This document shows, in pieces, positions 45,181-53,882 of a stretch of 64,000 nt of DNA; the stretch's first letter is position 1, and each line of letters opens with the position of its first letter. The notes under the pieces are model-generated. The model was not told where the DNA came from, made no database searches, and saw nothing but the letters and a program-made list of their open reading frames with translations. The position numbers and the translations under genes were made by a program. The stretch is from Leptolyngbya sp. SIOISBB (GTDB lineage Bacteria > Cyanobacteriota > Cyanobacteriia > Phormidesmidales > Phormidesmidaceae), in the NCBI GenBank assembly GCA_010671905.1, contig JAAHII010000001.1:4464001-4528000 (forward strand). Direction: 5' to 3'.

Positions 45181-48100
45181 CCAAGTTTTCAGAGTCCCCG
45201 ATTCTGGGACAGAAGGGCAGCGTAGTGCTGGGAGGATCTTCCCCTGTGTCTTGCTCCGACTGTTGACGAATACTGTCTGGCCGGTTCAAGGTGGCTATCA
45301 GTGCTGGATCAACGGTCAGGCGGCAGGTGCCGAGCACCTCATCCCCGCTAATGCGCTGATATCCGGCCGCTTCGGCAGTCTCCAATAGGCGATCGCGCTG
45401 GGCTCCACCCGGCAGCGTATCGGGATCTACCGCACTGGGTGCCCCGTCAACAGGAGGAGGAGGGATAACCAACGCCGTATTCGTCAGATCAAAGCTGACT
45501 CCGGTTAGACCCAACACCGAGGCACCAATCTGAAAGCGACCAGCAGTGGCATTGGCGATGGCGGTGGTGGAGGCTTGACCGAAGGCATCCGTCGTCAGGG
45601 AGAGACCGGCTAAGTTGGCACTGGCTCCTGTCAGCGGTGCCGTTAAGGTCACATTGACCCCAGAGACAGCATTGCCAAAGGCATCGGTAACTTGCACCTG
45701 CAGAGCATCGCTAAAGGCCGTATTGACGATGGTGTTTTGGCGATTTCCTCTGATGATATTCAGGATACTGGCAGCGCCTGCTGTATTCACCAGATCAAAG
45801 TTGACTCCGGTCTGACCGGTTACCCCCGCTGACACCGTGAAGGTTCCAGCAACCGTGTTAGCAGCGGTGGTCAGGCTCGCGATGCCATCGACACCAGGTG
45901 TGACTGTTTGGTGGGTACTGCTGAGACTGGCACCACTGCTGGGGGCTGTGAAGATAATATCGGAGCCGAGCCAGAAGGGGTCACCGTTGGCATCCCGCAG
46001 CTGCACCTGTAGAGCAGTCGAAAATGCCGTGTCTACAGTAGTGCTCTGATGGTTGCCGGCGATGATCGTGAAGTCAGGTTCAGCGGCAAATTCAAACGCC
46101 CCCATGTCACGAATATTCACTGCCGCCAGCACCCGTTGGTCCGTCGTCGTTGCTCCGGCCCCGCTGGCGTCAATGGCGGGGCTCCCGATCGCGAGGCCAT
46201 GGGTTAGGGTTGGCCCACCATTATGGGCCAGCGGAGTCAGCAGCGGATCGTGCCCGACAACATTGCCATTGACGCCATGGCTGGGTGCCCCAGCAGTGAT
46301 GCCCGTAGTGTCTTGAATCAGGCTGCTGGTGATAGTGCTGTTGACCAGATTGCCATTGATATCGGGGCCGTCCCTGCCAGCGACATTGTTGGCAACGATA
46401 CTGTTGTTAATCGTGTTATTACTGGCAGTGTTGAAAAAGATGCCACCACCATCTCTATTGGCGGTGTTGGCGGCGATCGTGGCGTTGCTCAGGATGAGAT
46501 TGCCGCCGCCATTGTTGCGCATAAAAATCCCCCCGCCCCGATCGCTTACCGAATTACCCGACACCGTAGAGTTCGTCAGAGTGACAGCACCACCACCCCG
46601 GGAATAGATACCGCCCCCGCGATTCGAGGAATTACCCGATACCGTCGAGTTTTCCATGGTGAGTCGATTACGATGATAAATGCCGCCCCCTTTGTTTCTA
46701 GACGAATTGCCTGTAATCGTAGAGTTCCTCACGGTGGTAGAGACGGTCGCATATAGCCCTCCCCCCAAATCTCCCGCTGAGTTACCCGAAATCGTGGAGT
46801 TCGTTACGGTGATATGTTGGGAATAGGTTCCGGCGGCAGAGACCCTGGCCGAATTTCCTGATACGGTTGAGTCGGTTAGGGTGATCGTACGGCTTCTGGC
46901 CCAAATGCCGCCAGTATGACGATTTGACGAATTACCCGACACCGTAGAATTTGTTACGGTAATGTTACCGCTACGACTATAAAGGCCCCCTCCATTGCGA
47001 CGCGACGAATTACCCGACACTGTAGAATTCGTTACGGTAATGGCATTGCGGCTAGCAATCCCGCCACCGTATTGGTTTGACGAATTGCCCGACACCGTAG
47101 AATTCGTCATCGTAATCAAACCATTGCGGCCATAAATCCCGCCGCCTCTATCGTTTGAAGAATTCCCTGAAACGGTGGCATGGTTCAGTGTCACCGCACC
47201 AGGGGTATAAATCCCGCCGCCCCTATCACCAGCCGAATTCCCTGAAACGGTGGCATTGTTTAGGGTCACAGCACCATTACTGGAGAAACCACCGCCATTG
47301 CCCGTCGTGCTCCCATTCTGCACGGTCAGATCGGCCAGGGTGAGCATATTCCCGCTGGTATTGTTCAACACCCGGTGGGTGCCCGCTCCATCCACAAAGG
47401 TATTTGTCTGCCCCGCGCCCCTCAAGGTCACCGGCCGACTGATCGTCACCTCCTGCCCTTCCTGAAAGGTCCCTGCGGCGAGGTTCACCGTACCGTTCGC
47501 CGCCGCGACATCCACCCCGTTTTGCACTATTCCGGCATCCGTGACGTTCACATGCACGGTGGTACCGTCGCCGGTTAGGGTCTGGTTAGCGCCCAAGGAA
47601 ATCAGGGCATTGAGGTTGATCGCCAGATTATTGTCACTATTCTCATCCGCTAGCGTCAGGGTATGGTTATTGCCTTGAGCACTACTGTCGATCGCTGCAT
47701 TCACATTAATCGTCTCTGACGCCTCTAGCGTCACATCCCCAGTATTCAATCCACTCACGACAGTGGCTGCCGCCGCCGCATCCACATCCAACGTGGCGGG
47801 GTCTAACAGAATATGGCCGCCCACGCCGCTGGCATCGACCGTGACGCCTAAGCGCAAGTCATCACGGGCATAAACCGCCAGCTCGCCGCCCTGCTCAGTG
47901 CCTGACACATCAATCAATCCTGACGGCAGCGCCACATCGTCAGCCTGAAAGACCACCTGCCCCCCTTGCTGACCAGAGACATCGACCGTGCCAATGCTGG
48001 TCACAGAACCTGCCGCGACATCAACAGGACTCTTCTCACCCGCAAAGACCACCGTGCCATCGGCCAGAGTGGTCACGGTGGTGGCATCGCCGCCCCACTC

Positions 48101-48877
48101 GCCCGCGAGCAAACCAGGCAAATCTAAGGGGGTAATGCCCGCATCCACAAGTCCTTGGAGCTGGTCAGTCGATACCGCCAAACTCATCACTAAGCCGTCT
48201 TGGGAAATGCGCAGAATCCCTTGCTCCGGCACTGCCACGATGGACACGTTGCCGCCAGGCGCTTCTAAATCCCCCGTGTTGATCACGGTGTTCCCCACCA
48301 ACGTCAAACTTTCATCGGGGTTGACGGCGAGGTCAGCTTCGTTGAGCAACCCCCCTTCATTCCCTAAGAAGACATAGCCGGTGGGATTGCCTGTCAGGGC
48401 GCTATAGTCATTGCTGCCTATCGCGTTGAACACATTGTCGCCAAAGGCCAGACCACTGGCCGTACTCACCGAAAATGACCCCGATAAGTTCAAGTTGGCG
48501 TTGCGGCCCAGTAATACCCCAGCGGGGTTGAGGATGAAAAGATTGGCATTGTTGCCGCCGCTAACTTCTAATAAACCGTTGATCACCGAGGTTTGGCCAC
48601 CGCTCACCCGCGCCAAAATATTGGCCACATCAGGATTGGCTAGAAAGTTGGCAATTTCGTTAGTACTGAGGCCAAACTGTTGAAAGCTGTGAAACAGATT
48701 GGCCTCAACCTGGGTGCCACCGTTGATGGTGTAGGTTTGACTGGCAGCATCGAAGGTGACGTCGGTGCCGACCCCGTCAGCCGCGCCGGTAATCGACTGG
48801 GCCACTGCCGGTTGAGCGATGCTCCAAGTGAGCAGACACGCACTCAGCACCGTCAGGTACGTAAATCGGTAGCACAT
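45158..48877 (-). CDS. TpsA filamentous-haemagglutinin-type adhesin
   Basis: The product is 1239 residues. A signal peptide (1-27) and the TPS secretion domain (about 28-250) are present, with the family motif NANLFILNPAGVLLGRNANL and QFGLSTNEIANFL. A beta-rich region follows. From about residue 540 to 840 there are eleven repeats of 23-29 residues on the pattern TVSGNSSN-x-GGGI-x-ITVTNS, a right-handed beta-helix. A choice-of-anchor-like stretch and two Big-1-type Ig domains (about 920-1120: QVQLRDANGDPF, QVQVTDAFGNAVSG) precede a Pro/Glu tail. Most repeats hold N-X-S/T sequons. It is exported by the TpsB downstream and likely acts in adhesion. Confidence 0.92.
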   Translation of the reverse strand: MCYRFTYLTVLSACLLTWSIAQPAVAQSITGAADGVGTDVTFDAASQTYTINGGTQVEANLFHSFQQFGLSTNEIANFLANPDVANILARVSGGQTSVINGLLEVSGGNNANLFILNPAGVLLGRNANLNLSGSFSVSTASGLAFGDNVFNAIGSNDYSALTGNPTGYVFLGNEGGLLNEADLAVNPDESLTLVGNTVINTGDLEAPGGNVSIVAVPEQGILRISQDGLVMSLAVSTDQLQGLVDAGITPLDLPGLLAGEWGGDATTVTTLADGTVVFAGEKSPVDVAAGSVTSIGTVDVSGQQGGQVVFQADDVALPSGLIDVSGTEQGGELAVYARDDLRLGVTVDASGVGGHILLDPATLDVDAAAAATVVSGLNTGDVTLEASETINVNAAIDSSAQGNNHTLTLADENSDNNLAINLNALISLGANQTLTGDGTTVHVNVTDAGIVQNGVDVAAANGTVNLAAGTFQEGQEVTISRPVTLRGAGQTNTFVDGAGTHRVLNNTSGNMLTLADLTVQNGSTTGNGGGFSSNGAVTLNNATVSGNSAGDRGGGIYTPGAVTLNHATVSGNSSNDRGGGIYGRNGLITMTNSTVSGNSSNQYGGGIASRNAITVTNSTVSGNSSRRNGGGLYSRSGNITVTNSTVSGNSSNRHTGGIWARSRTITLTDSTVSGNSARVSAAGTYSQHITVTNSTISGNSAGDLGGGLYATVSTTVRNSTITGNSSRNKGGGIYHRNRLTMENSTVSGNSSNRGGGIYSRGGGAVTLTNSTVSGNSVSDRGGGIFMRNNGGGNLILSNATIAANTANRDGGGIFFNTASNNTINNSIVANNVAGRDGPDINGNLVNSTITSSLIQDTTGITAGAPSHGVNGNVVGHDPLLTPLAHNGGPTLTHGLAIGSPAIDASGAGATTTDQRVLAAVNIRDMGAFEFAAEPDFTIIAGNHQSTTVDTAFSTALQVQLRDANGDPFWLGSDIIFTAPSSGASLSSTHQTVTPGVDGIASLTTAANTVAGTFTVSAGVTGQTGVNFDLVNTAGAASILNIIRGNRQNTIVNTAFSDALQVQVTDAFGNAVSGVNVTLTAPLTGASANLAGLSLTTDAFGQASTTAIANATAGRFQIGASVLGLTGVSFDLTNTALVIPPPPVDGAPSAVDPDTLPGGAQRDRLLETAEAAGYQRISGDEVLGTCRLTVDPALIATLNRPDSIRQQSEQDTGEDPPSTTLPFCPRIGDSENLDALSSVD
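46350..47290 (-). repeat. Tandem beta-helix-encoding repeats in tpsA
   Basis: About eleven tandem units of 69-87 bases encode the TVSGNS repeats. DNA similarity is high; segments like GAATTACCCGACACCGTAGA recur with few changes. Such arrays can change copy number by recombination. Confidence 0.75.
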
Positions 48878-49085
48878 GGGTCGGGGGGAGAAATACTCTC
48901 AAGTTGGGCACAGTTCACAACCAACCTATCTTCTCTGTGATATATCTGCCTAAGAAGATTTACGGATACGGTGTTCCCTATTCACTATTTGTTACAGAGA
49001 TGGTGTCCCATACAGGCTATTCATTTCAGCATTAGTACGGATTGTTTCAGCATTAGTCCAGAGTCTCAGCCTGGGGGGACTGACA

Positions 49086-49652
49086 GTGACACTCAAACTC
49101 AACTTGGGTTGCGGGCAGCGCCCTTTACCTGGCTACGTGAATGTCGATAAGTTCGGCACGCCCGATCTGCAATTTGATTTAGAAACCTTTCCCTGGCCTT
49201 GGGCCGACGATAGTGTCTCTGACGTGCAACTCATCCACGTTTTGGAGCACCTTGGGCAGCAGACGGACGTTTATTTATGCATCATTCAAGAGCTTTATCG
49301 GATTTGCCAGGCTAATAGTCTGATTCACATTACGGTGCCCCACCCCCGCCACGATAACTTTGTGCATGACCCCACCCACGTGAGAGCGATTACTCCCAGC
49401 GGCCTGGAGCTGTTTTCGCGGCAACGCAACCGAGACTGGCAGCGCCACGGGAACGCGAATACGCCCTTGGGTCTGTATCTGAATGTCGACTTTGACCTGG
49501 TGCATACCAATTTAGTGGGCAGTGCGCTGTGGTTTGAGCGTTATGGCGATCGCGCCCACGATGTGCAGTTGCTGCTGCAAGAAAGTGCGCTGTACAACAA
49601 CCTGATTGAAGAGGTGCAAATGCAGTGGCGGGTAGTCAAGCCTCTACGGTGA
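49086..49652 (+). CDS. SAM-dependent methyltransferase-like protein
   Basis: The product is 188 residues, starting at GTG 49086 with GGGGG about eight bases upstream. The class I methyltransferase motif I is present as LKLNLGCGQRPLPGYVNVDK at the N-terminus. FPWPWADDSVSDVQLIHVLEHL provides the motif near 45-60, and a PHPRHDNFVHDPTHVR segment follows. This subgroup accompanies glycan genes. Its 3' end overlaps the convergent GT9 gene by nine bases. It is divergent from tpsA. Confidence 0.82.
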   Translation: MTLKLNLGCGQRPLPGYVNVDKFGTPDLQFDLETFPWPWADDSVSDVQLIHVLEHLGQQTDVYLCIIQELYRICQANSLIHITVPHPRHDNFVHDPTHVRAITPSGLELFSRQRNRDWQRHGNANTPLGLYLNVDFDLVHTNLVGSALWFERYGDRAHDVQLLLQESALYNNLIEEVQMQWRVVKPLR

Positions 49653-50783
49653 GTTGTACCCCTCTGTCAACGATAAACAATGCTGCAAGCTGGTCATGAC
49701 GGTTTCAGGGAAGACCGCCATCATGCATCGGTGCTCACTCAGTACGCAGTGGGTGTTTTTGAACTGTTGTGCTTGACAGTGGGTGCATTTCACCTGGGAG
49801 AGCGCCAGGGTCACATGCGGCTGCCGGGGTGCCCACAACCGCATAGGGCTGGCTCCATCCCCCTCACTGTCATTGCCAAAGATGGCCACCGTCGGGCACC
49901 CGACCGCCGCTGCCACGTGTAATGGCCCCGTATCCACTGTGACAAAAGCCCGAGTTTGAGCTAGCGCCCCTGCCAGCTCAGGCAGCGTCGCTTGTCCCCG
50001 CAGGTCAATCAGTGCCGTCGTCGCCAACAGCCAATCTTCGGTATCGCTGGCGTGATAGTGCTGCTTTTGCACAGCGGGCGCACTCCCGACCAGGCCAACT
50101 GTCAGTGCTTGCTGTTGACACCATTGGATAAGCTGCTGCCAGTATTCACGTGGCCACAGCTTGGCGGCGCGGCTGGCGGTCACATGGATGAGAACATCGG
50201 GCACGGCAAAAGGGGGGATCTGGGTGGGTAAGTCCAGTTGGGTAAAATTCGTCTCGACATAGGCCAACCGACAGAAGATTTCAGCAATGTAATTGCTCTG
50301 CACCAGCGGGACATGGGTTTGCACAAACGTCGGACTGTTCCAGTTGGGGTCTTGCCGGATTGCCTGAACCCGATGCTGGCTAACGTTTAGCCTTGGGTCA
50401 GCCCCCAATGGGGTGGGGCTACCGACCAAGTAGGTGGGCTGTAGATAGGGAATGATGGCCTGGGTGCGATCGCTGTCATCATCGCAATTAATCACCAAGT
50501 CGTAGGGGCCGACTTGCTGCCGCCGTCGATCAATCGCCGCTATCAAGGTTTGGGGCGTTTCCGGTGTACTGGTATGCAACGCCATACGCCAATCGATGGT
50601 GGCCAGCTGGCGCTCAAACTCAGCGGTGCGATCGCTGCCAAAAAAGTCTAGTATGCAGCCTGGATATTTTGCTTTCAGTCCCCGCAGCAGGGGCGTTGTC
50701 ACCACAAAGTTACCGAGCTTATTGGAGCCCAAAACCGCGATGTGCGGCCGGGCTCCGAGGGATTCGTTGGCAAACAGTTGCAT
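49644..50783 (-). CDS. Glycosyltransferase family 9 protein
   Basis: A 379-residue GT-B fold protein of the heptosyltransferase family (ADP-heptose-type donors). The N-terminal motif VLGSNKLGNFVVTTPLLRGLKAKYP fits the conserved GDxxxxTP start of the family. The C-terminal nucleotide-binding site is FVTVDTGPLHVAAAVGCPTVAIFG. Cyanobacteria mostly lack heptose in LPS, so the real donor is uncertain. It lies 36 bases after the TIGR03032 gene on the same strand, so the two probably form a unit. Its C-terminus has CTHCQAQQFKNTHC, a Cys-rich stretch. Confidence 0.85.
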   Translation of the reverse strand: MQLFANESLGARPHIAVLGSNKLGNFVVTTPLLRGLKAKYPGCILDFFGSDRTAEFERQLATIDWRMALHTSTPETPQTLIAAIDRRRQQVGPYDLVINCDDDSDRTQAIIPYLQPTYLVGSPTPLGADPRLNVSQHRVQAIRQDPNWNSPTFVQTHVPLVQSNYIAEIFCRLAYVETNFTQLDLPTQIPPFAVPDVLIHVTASRAAKLWPREYWQQLIQWCQQQALTVGLVGSAPAVQKQHYHASDTEDWLLATTALIDLRGQATLPELAGALAQTRAFVTVDTGPLHVAAAVGCPTVAIFGNDSEGDGASPMRLWAPRQPHVTLALSQVKCTHCQAQQFKNTHCVLSEHRCMMAVFPETVMTSLQHCLSLTEGYNSP

Positions 50784-50819
50784 AGGAGTTTTCTGGCGAG
50801 ATGAGCCATCAACAGCGCT

Positions 50820-53126
50820 TTAGAAAGCATGCCCTAGGGCTGCTGCCACCTCGCCCAAGACCCCAGCCCAGTCCCCCGGCTGAGTTTGCCAAAACAGGCG
50901 CATGGTCGGATACCAGGTAGAGTCTAAGCGAGGAGTCAGCCAGCGCCAGTCGGGAGAATAGCACAGGAGGGTCCAGCAGGGACGGCCCAAAGCACCGGCT
51001 AAATGGGTGACAGAGGTGTCTACACTGATGACGAGATCAAGCTGAGCCACAACAGACGCCGTATCGGCATAGTCCTGTAGGACTGGGTCTAAATCCTGAA
51101 CGCTGACGTCCGGTGGTAAATCATTTAATGCCTGCACTGGCTGACCCTTTTGCAAACTCACAAACTCAATCTCAGGAACGCGCAGGACGGGCAGCCAGTC
51201 AGCGAGTTGGGTAGAGCGCTGTCGATCATTCCCATGGGTGGGGCTACCGGCCCAAGCAATGCCGACTCGGTGAGGGTGGCGGCGCACTGGCAAGGGACAG
51301 CGACGAGCGTCAGCCGGCAGATAGGGCACCGAGGCGGGAATGGTTTCGACTGTCGTGTGAGCTAAATAAGGCAAGCTCATCAGCGGTACGTAGACATCAA
51401 AGGCATTGAGGGCAATTTGACCGGGCGTTTGGCACTGATCAACCCCCGGTAGCTTTTCAAACAAAGGCAAGAGCGCAGCGGGACACACCAATATCACCCG
51501 TTGACAGCGCGCTGCGGCCCACGACACATAGCGCACAAACTGAATGGCGTCCCCGGCCCCTTGCTCTGTATGGATGAGCAGGGTTTGATCTGGCAGCAGT
51601 TGCCCCTGCCAGCGGGGCTGAGGGCAGTTGAATGGGGTAAACTCAGCGGTTTGCCATCGCCACTCACATTCGGCCCAGCCGGTCTCGAAGTCTCCTAAGG
51701 CCAGGCACATCATGCCCAAGTTGTAATGGGCCTGGGCGTCTTGAGGATTGATGCGAACCGCTTGTTCATAGTGCAAGCGGGCTGGTGTCACCTGGTTTTG
51801 CTGACTATAGAGATGGCCTAAGGTCTTGTGAGCACCGGCATGACCCACATCCGCTTCAATCACCTGATGCAGGTAGGCGATCGCCGCATCATAGCGTTCC
51901 AACTCTCCCAGAACGACCCCTAGGTTGTAGCGGGCGGGCAGATAGTCCGGCTGTATAACCAAACATTGCTGCAGAGCCGTTACCGCCGCTTCTCGTTCCC
52001 CTGCTTGATAATGGACACACCCCTGCTCAAAATAGCTGAGAGCAGAGGGCTGATCTGATTGCAGTGGCACCACTTCAGCCATGGCGGCATCGGGCAGCAC
52101 GTAAGAGCTACTGAGCAAATCATCGTCATGCTCAATCAGTTCGGGAAAGCGGAGCCCCGGCAAAACCGACACCGCAAAAATTTCCTGAACCGCATCTTCA
52201 AACTTGAGAAATGCGACAATTTCACCGCTGATAATGTTGACGACCCACACGCCGCAAATGCGCTCGCTTAAGGTTTGGGTGAGGGGGATGCCGCTAAAAA
52301 CAGCGGTCTCTCGAATTTGAGAAAGGCCAATAAAGGCCAGGTCACCCCAAAAATCGATGCCCCTTGTAAAGCCAGGGAGTGCGGCGACTGTTGTCAGGGT
52401 GCCCGTAGCGAGATCGACCTGAGCTAGAGTGCCGCGCCCAGATTCTAAGACCCACAGGCGATCGCGATACCAGCGAGGCGAATGGGGCATCGACAGCCCC
52501 CGCACGATGAAATTATTGGTTGTGATGTCCATCAAGATGCCACCGCTGGCTTTATTGGCCCGCCAGCCGTTGGGGCGATCGGTCTCGCCTAAGGCCGTCA
52601 CGTAGTGGGGCCGATCGTCCCGGATTCCGAGCCCATTGAGATGGCACCGATCCGTCAGGTCATAACCGGTAATAAACGGTGGTCGCCAGCGGGGCACAAA
52701 ACTATAGCTCGGATCTAGGGTACACAGGCAGGAAAACCGAGTATTGATAAACCACAGATCCTGATCAACCCAGGCCATTTCATGAATATCAATATCACCG
52801 GTAACCGTTTGACGGCGAGGCAGATAGCAGCCGTCATGACGGCCGGTTGGCGGAATCTTCTCAGCTACGGCAGGCACATTGCGCAATTCTTGAATGGCGT
52901 AGCTTGTGCCTACAGCGATCTTTTCGCGATCGGCAGCCACCCCCATGGGCTGATCGAAGACTCGAAAATGCGTATTCACGGCATTACCGTCAGCCCGCAT
53001 GAGAATGAGTTTCCCGGCCTGATAGGTAGAGACCACCAGGGATAACCCCAGTTGGGAGAGCACCGCATGGAAGCTCTGGGTATGGACGCTCCGTAGAGGT
53101 GCATTGGGGTTAAGGGATGAGGTCAT
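50820..53126 (-). CDS. TIGR03032 - TPR - glycosyltransferase fusion protein
   Basis: The product is 768 residues from ATG 53126; the frame extends to 53213. Residues about 10-340 are a TIGR03032-type beta-propeller-like domain (HTQSFHAVLSQLGLSLVVSTYQAGKL at its front). Residues about 370-500 are tetratricopeptide repeats (YFEQGCVHYQAGEREAA, RYNLGVVLGELERYDAAIAYL, HKTLGHLYSQQN, HYNLGMMCLALGDFE). The last 260 residues are a GT9/TPR-associated glycosyltransferase-like domain with LLIHTEQGAGDAIQFVRY and LVISVDTSVTHLAGALGRP. It is cytoplasmic, lacking a signal peptide. It lies upstream of the GT9 gene and near tpsA/tpsB. I infer a glycosylation role; the catalytic state is unproven. Confidence 0.82.
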   Translation of the reverse strand: MTSSLNPNAPLRSVHTQSFHAVLSQLGLSLVVSTYQAGKLILMRADGNAVNTHFRVFDQPMGVAADREKIAVGTSYAIQELRNVPAVAEKIPPTGRHDGCYLPRRQTVTGDIDIHEMAWVDQDLWFINTRFSCLCTLDPSYSFVPRWRPPFITGYDLTDRCHLNGLGIRDDRPHYVTALGETDRPNGWRANKASGGILMDITTNNFIVRGLSMPHSPRWYRDRLWVLESGRGTLAQVDLATGTLTTVAALPGFTRGIDFWGDLAFIGLSQIRETAVFSGIPLTQTLSERICGVWVVNIISGEIVAFLKFEDAVQEIFAVSVLPGLRFPELIEHDDDLLSSSYVLPDAAMAEVVPLQSDQPSALSYFEQGCVHYQAGEREAAVTALQQCLVIQPDYLPARYNLGVVLGELERYDAAIAYLHQVIEADVGHAGAHKTLGHLYSQQNQVTPARLHYEQAVRINPQDAQAHYNLGMMCLALGDFETGWAECEWRWQTAEFTPFNCPQPRWQGQLLPDQTLLIHTEQGAGDAIQFVRYVSWAAARCQRVILVCPAALLPLFEKLPGVDQCQTPGQIALNAFDVYVPLMSLPYLAHTTVETIPASVPYLPADARRCPLPVRRHPHRVGIAWAGSPTHGNDRQRSTQLADWLPVLRVPEIEFVSLQKGQPVQALNDLPPDVSVQDLDPVLQDYADTASVVAQLDLVISVDTSVTHLAGALGRPCWTLLCYSPDWRWLTPRLDSTWYPTMRLFWQTQPGDWAGVLGEVAAALGHAF

Positions 53127-53882
53127 TAACGGCTTGACTGACAAAAGTCTGGTCTCGGATCGCTGAGGCGCTGGCCCGTAAGCCCATAGAGCAACTGAAG
53201 AGGGAGTGAGCATTCTAGAATCAGATACCCCTCAAAACTCAAGAATGCTATGAAAAACCCTCTCCCCTTTACCATGCCCTGATGACTGGGTGGGGTCAAG
53301 GCAATCATGGGGCACATCTGGGTCACCTGGCGACTTGTCTTGGGAGGGAGGTGGCCCTGATTCAAACGGGTGAAGCTAACCGGACGCGATGGATCGCCGA
53401 CATTCCTTGTCGAGGACGCTAATCTACAACCCATCTACTTTTCGTATGTTGATGACCGTATCCCCCCTCCTGGCAAGGTTTCACCGCGCAATTTAAAGGG
53501 CTAACAGCTTACCAATTCTGCAAAGTAGCGCTACCGATTGGGTATCTCCTGCTGTCGCTGCCCCCTTGTCGAAGCAGGGTAGTTTCATACCAGCAAAGGA
53601 AATTCTGTAAAGGCGTTTTCACGTTGCTGTTAAGGGCGCACGGCTGTGCGCCCTTACGAACTATCGACAGTCTGGAATATCCTCATAGCGATCATGAAAC
53701 AGCCCTGCCTTGTCGAAGGGGGCTACACACTTGTTTGATATGTAGCCCAAATTCAGGGAATTGGTATAGCAGCTTAATTGATCAGCCGATTTGCTACCGG
53801 ATCCTTGATTGTTGAGCTGTTGAGGGGCAACGATACGGCTGTTTATGGACTGACTGTGGGAGACCATCTACCGATCGGCTTT
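53127..53882. other. Intergenic region with repeat element
   Basis: No credible gene is seen. It lies between the glycosyltransferase unit and the AAA+ gene and contains the inverted-repeat element at 53560-53723, listed separately. Confidence 0.5.
53560..53723. repeat. MITE-like element with internal palindrome (dispersed repeat, copy 2)
   Basis: Imperfect arms GCCCCCTTGTCGAAG-CAGGG at 53560-53580 (continuing TAGTTTCAT to 53588) and its near-complement at 53694-53723 flank a perfect-looking hairpin. The hairpin is AAGGGCGCACGGCTGTGCG and following bases, 53631-53656. The hairpin matches the copy at 20178-20197. No coding potential is present; it looks like a short non-autonomous element. 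Confidence 0.55.

Noticed and set aside
46350-47290. CRISPR-like periodic repeats
   Set aside because: Periodicity is fully explained by in-frame protein repeats in tpsA.
53350-53380. tRNA T-loop-like GATTCAAACGGG
   Set aside because: No acceptor, D or anticodon stem can be formed around it.
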